From assembly GCF_011386835.1 (NCBI RefSeq), contig NC_088794.1, positions 67,275,934 to 67,339,933 of the forward strand: 64,000 nucleotides of DNA, given 5' to 3'. The notes under the pieces are model-generated. The model made no database searches. It was not told where the DNA came from and was given only the letters and a program-made list of their open reading frames with translations. The position numbers were made by a program, and so were the translations under genes. This DNA is from Chrysemys picta bellii. Taxonomy: Eukaryota; Chordata; Testudines; Emydidae. The first letter of the stretch is position 1, and every line of letters begins with the position of its first letter. Below, in pieces: positions 1 through 10,050 of this stretch.

Positions 1-279
1 ATTATCTCCTGCAAATTGTAACCAAACTTGTTTCTCCTGAGCGATTGGCTGAAATAGGACTGAGTGGACTTGTAGGTTCTAAAGTTTTACATTGTTTTAT
101 TTTGAATGAATTGAAATTGAAATCAATATATTTGAAAATGTAGAAAACATCCACAATTATTTAAATAAATAATTTTCCATTATTGTTTAACAGTGCAATT
201 AATTGCATGATTAATCGTGATTCATTTTTTTAATCATGTGATTAATCATGATTAATTTTTTAATCGCTTGACAGCCCTA
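1..279 (+). mobile_element. Right end of a hAT transposon cut by the window edge
   Basis: The first 279 bases match the arms of the complete element at 49710-51309: the same coding tail (about 1-100), the same AT-rich 3' region with repeated ttaatcatgattaa-type words, and the same terminal cagcccta (272-279). The coding tail corresponds to the C-terminal hAT dimerisation region of the transposase and is closest to the left arm of the 49.7-kb copy. The left end and its target-site copy lie outside the window. If this copy has a normal 8-bp duplication, its right copy should be cttgcaaa at 280-287. Assignment to hAT comes from the match to the 49.7-kb copy, which has a perfect 8-bp duplication. 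Confidence 0.85.
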
Positions 280-789
280 CTTGCAAATAATATTGGAATG
301 TTAGTGACCAAGTATAATACACATTACTGCTGTCTTTCAAAAGAGTGGATTAAATGTATGATCATGCAGACTTATTGACTTTTGGTTAATGGAGAGGTTT
401 ACACACACTTTTTTGTGGAATTTTAGGAAAATTTACAATCCTGGATTTTTGATTAAATTTGCCTTCATAAATAAATTTCTTGTTTTGTTGGATATGCTGA
501 AATTGGTCAGGCATAGAGGCCTAAAGTTTTACATAATATCTTGCCCTCCCTTGGCAGCTATTTACAGTACCGAGGTACAACTTCTGAGATTTTATTTCAC
601 ACATTCAGTAGTCCACCAGATCATAATCTTATTGGAAGTTCATACTATCAAATGATATTTCAAATTACTGTGAACTTCACTTAAACCTGTTTTAACTATA
701 CAATCTATTTACGTGCATGGCAGTCACCCATTTTCAGCCAGGCCCCATTGGTTTGCATGGGTAGCAATTACACAGCAACTAATTTTGTT
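280..789. other. Unclassified AT-rich sequence
   Basis: No recognisable coding, RNA or repeat signature. An 88-codon open frame at 389-655 has no family resemblance and is probably chance. Confidence 0.5.
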
Positions 790-950
790 GCCAGAAGCTG
801 GGAATGGGCAACAGGAGATGGATCATTGATGATTACCTGTTCTGATCATTCCCGCTGGGGCACTTGGCATTGGCCACTGTCGGAAGACCGGATACTGGGC
901 TAGATGGACCTTTGGTCTGACCCAGTATGGTCGTTCTTATGTTCTTAATT
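790..950 (+). mobile_element. LINE (CR1/L3-like) 3' end, plus strand
   Basis: The stretch ends in a motif of the form ggatactgggctagatggac...gacccagtatgg...cttatgttctta. The reverse complement of the same 3' end occurs at the 3' terminus of the minus-strand LINE near 40110. This is the conserved 3' tail of a CR1-clade LINE of sauropsids, which is also borrowed by some SINEs. Only about 160 bp remain, so 5' truncation, as is usual for LINE copies, is inferred. A SINE carrying this tail cannot be excluded. Confidence 0.7.
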
Positions 951-2069
951 ACAAAATCCAGCTATCTGCATTATAGATGGCAACCCAAGTGTTGCACTTA
1001 CCAGTATGCTCATTCCAGTATGAGAAGCAGTCCATGTGGATTATAACAGTACACAGTCTCACCCACACTGTACTCTCCTGATTGAAAGCACTCTGCAATC
1101 TTTCTAGCTTTCAAATCCCTCCTCAAGTCTTATTTCAGTTGGTTAGCTCACCTTCCATGGTTTACTTTCTATGAACCATTCCTGCCTGTTTCACTGATTT
1201 ACTCCCTGAAATTGTAATAAAGATAGAGATATTTTAGATGGAGCTAATAGCAACACCAATAGCCTGTCACTTCCAATTGTAAGCCCCTGTGTTCAGTTGC
1301 TTACAGCTTTGCCAAATGTAATCACTCATGCCGAAATTTTCCATGCTGGGTGTCTGCCTCAGGCTCAAATTGTTTGGAATGTTTCAAGAAATACAGTTCA
1401 GCTGGTTCCTGGAATGAAGGCAGGAAAAAATACACTGTTTCACACATTAAAAATTCATACAACTGTTTAATTGAGAAGCTCTAGTACCTCCCTGCTTTAG
1501 AGCAGAGATTTGAAATTTGGCAGTGGGGTCACCCTGGTGTTAGGGATCTATCTTTGGCTGTCCCCACAAAAAATCTGTTCAAATTTGTCCAATTGATAAG
1601 GCTCAAAAAATCTCAGTTTGCACATGTGCAGGAGAGACATGTTAGAGTTTGGCAGCTAAATTCTCTGGACATTTTTGTCATCTGTGAGCATGCTCGAAGT
1701 CCAGGGAAGCAGGGACTGAGCAGGACTTCCCTTGCAATTGCTCTTCCCAGCAGAGGAGGGATGCAATGGCACTGGGCAAGGAACAGAGCAGGTACTCTCA
1801 GTGCTCTTGCTGCTGTTAGTCTCAGGGCTTTGATTCAAAAATATCTTTTACTCTGTTTGCAGCATGCCTAGTGAAATGGAACTGTGATCCCGATTAGGGC
1901 CCTCTAGTGCTACTATAATACAAATAATACTGAGCAAGGCTTAGACAACACAGTGGTTAAAACACCTGAAGTCAGTGCTTGCATTATTGCTACCACCAGT
2001 GGATCTGCATGTGTGGTAGGAGTGGTGGGCATTTCAAGGAGAAAAGACCAGTGTAGATTAAGATAAAAC
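951..2069. other. Mostly unclassified; SINE-tail scrap near 1.9 kb
   Basis: There is no gene signal. Overlapping open frames on both strands at 1554-1871 lie in a moderately GC-rich patch that may be an old repeat I cannot name. At about 1890-1935 the sequence (gatcccgattagggcc followed by taatacaaataata) matches the 3' tail of the ancient SINE family also seen near 2.25 and 23.4 kb. Confidence 0.4.
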
Positions 2070-2300
2070 AGTTTTGTGGCTAAGGTACTGACTCAGAAGA
2101 GATGGGTTCAATTCTCAGGTTTGCCATAGATTTGTTGTGGACCTTAGGCAAGTAAAGTCATTTCCCTGTGTCTCAGTTCCCCCTCTGCCACAAGATTGAT
2201 ATTGCTGTACCCTGTAAGATCTGGGACTGTCTTGTGTTTGAACAGTGCCCAACCCAATGGGGCCCCAATATTGACGGAGGCCTCTAAATTATTCCATTAT
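2070..2300 (+). repeat. CORE-SINE/MIR-like relic with ancient SINE tail
   Basis: The central part reads like the MIR core: ggttcaattctcag, then ttgtggaccttaggcaagtaa and a ctcagttccccctctgcc segment. The downstream part (gggactgtcttgtgtttgaacagtgcccaac...atggggccccaata) is the tail shared by copies near 14.5 and 23.4 kb. Family membership is from memory of these conserved blocks; divergence is high. Confidence 0.65.
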
Positions 2301-3914
2301 CTAAATCATGTTAGATACAGCCATTATCTCTTAAAAGATGATCAAGGCGCGTCCATCTCGAATGCATTTTAAAATCCTCTTCATATTTTTGGCTTTCTAA
2401 TCCTCAGCTATATAGAGTGCCCCTAAGGGGGTGTACAACACAAATGAACCCCAATCTGATTCCCTTGAACTGAGTAACAGAACTCTAGAAAACTGGATTT
2501 ATTATTAATAAAGCTTAGCACTTGCATACTGCTTTACATTTTCAAAGTGTGCACACTGTCATGAAACCAAAGCTAACTTTTGTCCCATCATTTAGAAGTG
2601 CCCAGTAAATGCTGTCAATATGGAAAAACCGAAGGAGTTGCTATAAATCTTCTTGCAAGCCTCTGAATATAAGAAACCTTTATAAGGTAGGTGGTGGTTG
2701 TTCCTGAACAGTGAAAATGGAGCTTTAGGGGTTGGCCTTCTACTCATTAAAAGATAGTTGCTGTCAGCAGTTTGTTTGGCTTTTCTTCACTAGTCATTTT
2801 GGGTGATGATGAAAGTTGGGGGTACTGCTTATCTTCAGACAACTCTACTGAAAAGCAACAGGTTTATTTCTGTTTCTTAGCTCCTTACTGATAACCCCAT
2901 CAAAAGGAAGCATTGTTCTTTGGACCCCAAATAAATGTTCTGTATCAGGCAAATCAGCAATCTTAAATAAATAACCACACAGTACCTGAAAGTGTGAGAA
3001 ATTCCAGTGCCCCATGTTATTGCTATTAAGCTATTCCTGAGACAAGGCTACATCCTGGCTTTCTCATTAATTGAACCCAACTACTAAAACATCCTTTACA
3101 ATAAGCACTTCTTCATACCAGACATATTTCCTGGATCTATAAAACAGCTTTTAAAAAGGGTGAACTGTATTTAAGGAAGACATTAATATAGTTCCACAAA
3201 ATGATGCTTGCTGACATATGGAGCACTTTTTGAATAATTCACTTTGAAATTAACACTATAATACCATTTACCTTTTAAGTCCAATTTACCGGAGCTGCAA
3301 AGAGTGGTTCTCTAGAGATGAGAATGATGGCAAATATCAGTCTTTCAGGCTTGCATCATTTTAATAAAAATGATCAAATGATTGCTATATAATGAAAAAT
3401 AAAGCAAACGTAAATACTGAAAACCTTAGTAAAACTTATACCAGCTTGAATGCCAGTTTCTATTGCACTATCAGGGTGATAGTTCCTGAGACTAGTGTAC
3501 CAAACAGAGGATGCAGATCCTAAATACTAAAGTGATATGTATGTCTAACATGTATGAGAGATACTGAGTACAATCACTAATTTTTAGAGTCTTAGCTTTT
3601 TTGGAGGGGTTACGCTCTCTGGGGTCTGATTTATAAGGAGGGTTATGCAGGATTATAGGGATGGAACCTCTTAGTCCCTTAAAGTAAACGCATGATTTTT
3701 CTTTTGTCGGATAAGGCACAATAAGCCAGTTAGGCATAGCATATTTTTACAACACATGTGCTTCCAACATATAATAGTTGCAGGTTTGCCATGATGCAGT
3801 TAATTAATTGTTTGCTCCTTGGTTCAGCTTTCTGGGGCAAATGCTGTGGTTTAAAATTGCCTTACTAGAAAAAGAAATTGGAATCCGACTGTTGAACTGT
3901 TTTTGTTTATTCAT
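2301..3914. other. Unclassified AT-rich sequence
   Basis: Nothing recognised. A short segment near 2510-2560 (ctgctttacattttcaaagtg) resembles the terminal part of old MIR-like relics and recurs near 17.93 kb. The minus-strand 81-codon frame at 3492-3737 has no recognisable features. Confidence 0.45.
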
Positions 3915-4150
3915 AGATTCCAAGGCAAGAAAGAGCCATTATGATCATCTAGTCTGACCTCCTGTGTAACACAGGTCATAGAACTTCCCCAAAAATAATT
4001 CCTAGAGCAGATCTTTTAGAAAAACAGCCAAACTCGACTTAGAAATTGTCAGTGATGGAGAAACCACCATGAATAATGTGTAAGTTAAAATGTTATACCT
4101 TATTTTTGGTCAACTTTTCTAGCTTCAACTTTCAGCCATTAGAATGTTGT
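3915..4150 (-). mobile_element. CR1 LINE 3' end, minus strand
   Basis: On the minus strand this is the classic CR1 3' region: a segment ending the ORF2 tail (agctagaaaagttgacc), then tctaggaattatttttgggg, then ggaggtcagactagatgatc and a terminal tctatgaa-type word. It has the orientation of the long CR1 relic at 4640-7000, and it probably is that element's own 3' end, separated from it by about 490 bp of unrelated sequence. Confidence 0.85.
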
Positions 4151-4640
4151 CACAAGGTCCAGTGACCAGTGGTTGCTCTGCAGATTAACTCTTCGCAAGT
4201 CTGGTGGCCTCTTCTATCATTTCCAGCCCCCATGCCCTCTCTTTTTCTCTGGAACTTGGGGTGCTCCTTCACCACACAGCCCTCTGGTCAGGTCTCTGTA
4301 GTCCTCCCCTGCCAGCGTATAAAAATCCCTCTATACAAAATGCCAGTCTTCCCTTCATTGCCCTGACTATGCCACTCCTCCAGTGGCTGGTAGGGGAACC
4401 TGGGCCTGCCCTCTACTCCAGGTTCCAGTCCAGGGACCCTATCTCTAGTAGTGGCCTGCCACTCCCAGACCATGTGCTCTTCCCCTGGACTCTTCCTACT
4501 TTTCAGATTTACCTTCTGGCTCCCCTCTTCTCTGGGCTTACCAGCCCAAACTCCTTCTCCTGGGGAGTAACTGCAGGCTATCTGGCACTATAGCCCCAAA
4601 CACACCTCCCTTCTCCCATAGAGCAATGGTAGACTACTTT
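4151..4640. mobile_element. Probable insertion splitting the CR1; class not determined
   Basis: This 490-bp block is C/T-rich and differs in composition from its AT-rich neighbours. It lies between a CR1 reverse-transcriptase segment that stops abruptly and the CR1 3' end. I vaguely recognise parts (ctggtaggggaacctgggcc, ccaggttccagtccagggac) as dispersed reptile repeat sequence of LTR type, but I saw no clear TG...CA ends or target duplication. The 129-codon frame at 4204-4593 is low-complexity Pro/Ser/Leu-rich and not a credible gene. Confidence 0.4.
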
Positions 4641-5870
4641 CCCTGCAGCCCCTTTCTGTCTTTACATTTATAAAAATGTTTACTAGCATAGGACCAAGAA
4701 CCAATCCCTGAAGGACCCCACTAGAAACACATCCATTCTATGATGATTCCCCATTCATAGTTACATTTTGAGACCTATCAGATAGCCAGCTTCTAATTTG
4801 TTTAATGTGTGACAAGTTAATTTTATCTTTCTAGATTTTTAATTAAAATATCTTGTGGTACCAAGTCAAATGCCTTTACAGAAATGTAAGTATATTACAT
4901 CAACACTATGACATTTGTCAGCCAAATTTATATGTCTCTTAAAAAAAATCAAGTCTCATGGGATCTATATTCCATAAATCCATGTTGACAGGCATTAATT
5001 ATATAACCCTCCTTTAATTCTTTATTAATCGAGTCCTGTATCAGCTGGTCCATTATCTTGTCCGGGATCAATGTCAGACTGACAGGCCTCTAATGACCTA
5101 GGTCATTCCATTTACCCTTTTTTAAATATTGGCACATTAGCTTTCTTCCAATCTACTGGAACTTCCCCAATGTTCCAAGACTTATTGAAAATCAATATTA
5201 ATGTCCAGTGAACTCCTCAGCCACCTTTTTTTAAAATTCTTGGATGGATGCAAATTATCCAAACCTGCTGATTAAAAATGAATCTTCAGCAGTTGAGATA
5301 CTAGCGGAATGGAAAGAAAATTTTCATGTGATATGACTACATCATCTGCTTTTTCTCAAATACAGAACAGAAATATGTCACTCAAACCAAAGTCTCCCAG
5401 GATCAAGCAGCTTTTATTCCCACACATTATAGATAGATATGTAAGTGGGCAGTCATCTTAGTGTGATTTGGTGGTCTGTAGCAGACACCAACTTATACCC
5501 TGTCTTCTGCTTTATCTGTTAGGATATTGATGCATAAACATTCAAGATAATTTTTTTCTGAGTTACCAGTGACTCACAAACAGGTAATACCACTTTTGAC
5601 ATTGAATGCCACTCCCAATCCCCTTTTGCACATTCAATATTTCCTAAAATCAATGGTTATGACCTATTTAACATTGCAGTCATGGGAATCATCTCACCAG
5701 GTTTCAATAATACCAGCTATATCAAATTTGTGCTCATAACTGATTCCTCTTGTTTCTTGCTCATGTTCCTAGCGTAGGTGTATAAGCAGTTAAATAATTT
5801 CCTTCATGTCCTTTTGGTTCCTTGACTGATTTTATTCACATCATTTCAGGGTTTGGGGGTTTTTTGGTGT
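4640..5870 (-). pseudogene. CR1 ORF2 relic: endonuclease and reverse transcriptase
   Basis: Read on the minus strand from 5870 downwards, frame-shifted fragments follow CR1 ORF2 in order. The AP-endonuclease part gives YARNMSKKQEE near 5770, VGVCYRPPN near 5467-5495 (a signature of CR1 endonucleases) and LILGDFGLSD near 5379-5410, which corresponds to the catalytic GDFN block with N changed to G. The reverse-transcriptase part gives WKKANV near 5132-5158, a PVSLTLIPDKIM-like block near 5050-5100, and a domain-A-like YLHFCKAFDLVP near 4853-4905. It ends near 4645 at a GPML-type segment before domain C, so the YADD/FADD block is missing here. Stops and shifts throughout show it is dead. The enzyme family cleaves target DNA and copies its own RNA into it. 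Confidence 0.85.
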
Positions 5871-7000
5871 GTGTGTGCTGAGTGCTCATACCTTCCCCTT
5901 TTTTACTCTCCCCATTAGTTTAATGCTTTCCTGACTACTCTTGTCAGACTGTCCCTGAGAATATTGGTTCCACTTTTACTGAGGTGAAGGCTATCCAACC
6001 TATATAGACCCTTCTCCCCATAGAAGGTGGACCAGTATTCCGCAAAATTAAAACCCTACACCACTTACCTAGCCAGTGACTCACTTCAAGAATCTTCTAG
6101 TGCTATCTGTCTTCTTTTTGCTCATGAGACAGGAACAATCTCAGAGAAGATCAAGTGGACATTTTTCTTCTTCAGAACTCTTCAGAGTTCTCTGAAGTCA
6201 TCTACTATCTGCGAGCTATCCCTTGAAGCAGTATCATTAGTGTTACCAATGGATCTTTTCCCATCAACTTCAAAAGCCTATTCAATCTTAGGCAGTGATA
6301 TCTCATGTCTTGGCTCTGGGAAGGCAGCACACCATCCTGTTGTCCACCTGTCCCTTGCATAACATTCTTTTGATTCTTCTGAGTATTGAACCCCCAACAA
6401 GGATCATCTGTCTGCATTGGATGGTTGGAGAACTCTTTGTGGGCAGGCATTTTTTCTTTTTTTAGTTTACAGGTTGGGCCAACCTGCCATCCACAGGTGG
6501 TCCTGTACATCTCTCCATTCCCTTGGACCAGCTGGATCTTCAGTTATCGCTTACAATTTCCATGTTGGGGGGTCTGGTATCATTTGAAAGCTTCTAGCTA
6601 TGTGGAATTCTTCCCAGTCTTCTTCTCTCTGGTGGCCACAGTCTGCCCATCTTCATCTATCTCCAGTGGTGTAGAATGCTTGCCTCTGTGATTACAAACA
6701 GTCAGGCCTCTTTTCTAACTCCTTGGTGGCCGGCTCCTTTCTTCCTTGAACCTGGGCTACTAACGTTTCCTGTACCCAGGTTCCTGTCTAGGAACTCTTC
6801 AGCTTCTCTGATTCCCAGTAGCATCTCTACTTGCCCCTCCAATCCAAGAGTCTTCTCCTCCAGTACAGCCACTAACTTATACTTCATCCCCAGGAAGTCC
6901 CTTCTAGATTCAGGCAGAAAGAAAACATGGCACATTGATTACAGGTCTCCACCACTGTTCCATTGCTGGCCATCTTGAAATTGCACATAGTGTTGACTCT
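5871..7000 (-). pseudogene. CR1 ORF1 relic: coiled coil plus SGNH/GDSL esterase domain
   Basis: On the minus strand, the start (about 6960-6700) encodes FFLPESRRDFLG followed by a Leu/Glu-rich coiled-coil stretch (VAVLEEKTLGLEGQVEMLL), typical of CR1 ORF1. Downstream, in shifted frames, come blocks of the SGNH/GDSL esterase found in ORF1 of CR1-like LINEs: GGSILRRI (6364-6403; the family has GDS here), VCCLPRAKT (6307-6333), GNTNDTASRDS (6217-6251; family G-T-N-D), and DSLHLSKSG (5957-5998; the Asp-x-x-His catalytic block). The domain order matches the family, and with the ORF2 relic it gives a near full-length element. Frameshifts, plus the GDS to GGS change, indicate no function. The 5' boundary is approximate; sequence up to about 7285 could be 5' untranslated region. 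Confidence 0.8.
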
Positions 7001-8502
7001 GGAAGGAAAGCCTCTCACTTTGCCTCCAAAACTCTCCTGTTAGATGACTCTGTTTGTGGCTCTTGAGTTCACCTAGGAAGTGACTTTCTATACCAACTAT
7101 TCATGTTTACTACTCAGACTTCAGACAACAGGGCTAATCAAAGGTTCAAGGGTCAGAGACTTTACAAAGGCACCAACAATCAGACCTGTCTCAGCTATTT
7201 ACTCAGGGGCCCTTGGCCCAGCTATGCAGCCTGTATCCAGAGAACAAGCAAACAATCAAACAAACAACCCACCGGACCTCTGATATGAATTTCTCTCATT
7301 GACAGCATTGACTATGGAACACTTAATTTTGAGGACACAATGCTAGTTTTCTGTACATTCCACAAAAATGTGTAGAGCATGATAATTATAAGCCCTTCTT
7401 TGACTGAAACATTCTCTTTTATGAGGACAGTCCAAGTGGACCGTTGAGTTTTTGATAAGATAGCCATATGTTCTAGCTGTGGTGATCTCTTCCTCTCTCA
7501 CAATTTTATTTAGTGCTTCAAAGGATCTGTCCATGTCATGTCAAATAATGAGTCCAGAGTACACCTAGTTCACACAATAGCACACTTGGACATTTTTCAA
7601 GTGTCTCCTATTTTGATTAGCAGTTATATTGCCAACCTCAAGCATTTAAAAATCATGAGTCAGACTCCCCAAAATGAGATTTTAAAAATAATAACTTTTG
7701 GATTCATTCTGTTTTTGAGCCTTTAGGTTTCATATTTTCAAGCTATGCCCTCCAATCATAAGGGCTAGATGCTTCTATTTTAAAACATATATAAAATGAG
7801 ATTTTTTTCCTAACCACATGACTCCAAGAGCTGGTGATTTAAGAAAAACATCAAATAGCATGAGACCGGTGATAGAATTAAAAGACGGCAACACTGTCTA
7901 AGTGGGAGAAAATTCAAACAGTAACTCATTTTTCATTCAGCAGAAATTTTTAAAAAAACTTATTTATGTTCCCTTTTCAGATTTAAGGAAAGTAAACTTT
8001 GGCTGGGGTAAGAAATTATATGATTCTCTCCATTCAAAGCCTTGCCTTTGGAAATCCTAACTTCAGAGGGGTTCATATCATCTAAAGCCATGTATGAGAT
8101 GACAAATGGGTAATACCTTCTAGATCCATTCAAATCCATATATACTAAAGGGATCTAGTTTGATTCCCTTACTTATTTACACTAATACAAAGAAAGCATT
8201 TCAATTCTCCAAATGCTCCCTCATGTGGCTTTTTAGTACTAATACTGAAACATTTATGTGTTCTTGGAGATTACAGCTCTGTACCGGGAAATAGGCTGAG
8301 ACAACATAAGAGGTCTTTCATGTGACCTTTGACAGAAAATTATGGTGACGGATCCTACATATAAAGTGTTTAACTTTTACCTGGGTAAATTAGCTGGAAT
8401 GCAGTTCTGTGCTGGGAGAAGATATGGTGAATTATGGGTTATATATGCTTGTGCTCACATACTGAACAATAAAATTGGGGCTTTGCTCAGATACCCATAG
8501 GG
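7001..8502. other. Unclassified; first 280 bp may be CR1 5' leader
   Basis: Position 7001-7285 directly precedes the CR1 ORF1 relic on its strand, so part may be the CR1 leader, but I cannot confirm it. From 7290 to 8502 I recognise no repeat or gene. Confidence 0.35.
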
Positions 8503-8728
8503 CAGTAGTTCTCAAACTTTTGTACTGGTGACCCCTTTCATACAGCAAGCCTCTAAGTGTGACCCCCCCCCCCTTATAAATTAAAAAAAAATGTTTTTAT
8601 AAATTTAACACCATTATAAATGCTGGATGCAAAGTGGGGTTTGGGGTGGAGGCTGACAGCTTGTGACCCCCCATGTAATAACCTCGCGACCCCCTGAGGG
8701 GTCCCGACCCCCAGTTTGAGAACCCCTG
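8503..8728. mobile_element. hAT MITE, 226 bp, with perfect 8-bp target duplication
   Basis: The left end cagtagttctcaaac and the right end (reverse complement caggggttctcaaactgg) form terminal inverted repeats of the Charlie-like hAT type. The identical 8-mers ccataggg at 8495-8502 and 8729-8736 flank the element, as expected for hAT integration. The interior is C-rich with no transposase, so the copy is non-autonomous. The 91-codon minus frame at 8597-8872 is a by-product. Confidence 0.95.
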
Positions 8729-8736
8729 CCATAGGG

Positions 8737-9700
8737 TTATCTCAGGAGAAGCCATGGTGATGGGGGAGGTATAAACATCTGAATAGAACAGAATTACATA
8801 ACCATATCTGCCTAAAATTCCAGAGAGTGTGGGTTTGGTGCACATAGTACCCAAGAAATCACTGTATAACATTCAGCATCACTTCCATAACACTCAGGGG
8901 GAAATGAATGTAGACAAAAGAGAGGAGGAGATGGAAGATCCATTGCAAGGAAAACATGGCTTTTTTAATTGAGCTGAAGGAGAAGGGTGGCATTTTCTGC
9001 ACTGTTGTTTGTAAGAACATCCTTGGAACTTTGATATACCTCGTTCTGGTTACAGCGTGGGAAGCCACTGCTGAGCAAATTTAAACAATTGGTAATGTGG
9101 GGTGTGTGGGAGAGAGAGAAAGCCTTCTCTTCTATTTGAATTGTACCTCAAGTGCCTCATCTGTTCTTGTGATAACATAAGACACCATGGTCACTCTCCT
9201 TTTTTTAGTGCTTGTTCTGTGCTAGCACCACATACTGTTCAAGTGTTTCCTAACTTTGTTGCAGATCCTATGACTGACATCCACTGAAGTAAAGGAACTT
9301 ACACACCACAATACAGCAGGTAGATCACATACACTGTCCAGACAAATTTCTGGCACATGGGTTTGTGTTTGACTCTAGCCAGCAGTAATCAGATTTTACA
9401 GCTATCTCCCCTCCCAACAGTTATCACAGAAAGAAAGAAAGAAATATTCACATCTATTGGAATTACTGTTATAATAATGGAACAAATCCTGAGAGGAACT
9501 GAGCTAGTGACATCAGGTGAAGTTTCTTAGCACCATTCAGGATTTGGCCCCAAAATAATTAATAGTCTTGCTTAAATCACAGCAACTATTTTCATGCCTC
9601 TTCTCCCTGACTCTTCAATAATCATTTGCTGTTCATTCTTTAATTTTCATTCATGTTTAAATATTTACAACTTGGATTTTTAAATGACTGCTTGCTTGCT
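8737..9700. other. Unclassified sequence
   Basis: No recognisable gene or repeat, apart from a short agaaagaaagaaagaaa tract near 9430. Confidence 0.45.
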
Positions 9701-9707
9701 GCAGAAA

Positions 9708-9802
9708 GGTAACACCATCAAATTCTGCTGGTGTAACTGAATGAAACTCATTTGAAGACAATGAAGCTGCACCCATTTGCACCAGCAGAAAAATTGGCAC
9801 TT
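9708..9802. repeat. Decayed palindrome of the gacttcaatg family
   Basis: The arms ttctgctggtgtaactga and cccatttgcaccagcagaaa are near reverse complements around an aagacaatgaag core. It belongs to the dispersed palindrome family described under 29733-29810. Confidence 0.65.
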
Positions 9803-9864
9803 AGTGTTCACTATCACTTTGTGCTTTTAGATTGGCCGGGTTTTCTAACTCCAAGTTAAGGAGA

Positions 9865-10050
9865 ACTGATTGAAATGTTTTTGATTAAAAGACTTTTTGT
9901 TGAAAAATGGATCTTCATCATAAATGAGACTTTTAATGAAAAATTTTCAACAAAAACAGCTCAGGTTTGATTAATACAAACAAAAACTTTCCCAGAAAAA
10001 TTTCAACAATTTTCATCTAAACTTTTTTTTATAGGTAAAAATTTATTTCC
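9865..10050. repeat. AT-rich palindromic repeat (ttttcaacaaaaa type)
   Basis: Inverted words such as ctttttgttgaaaaatgg and gaaaaattttcaacaaaaac alternate across the segment. Similar composition and words recur near 20.0, 26.0, 30.8, 32.6 and 39.0 kb, suggesting an old palindromic DNA-transposon family I cannot name. Confidence 0.5.

Noticed and set aside
4204..4593. 129-codon Ser/Pro/Leu-rich frame
   Set aside because: Low-complexity CT-rich DNA in a probable inserted repeat; overlapping frames on both strands.
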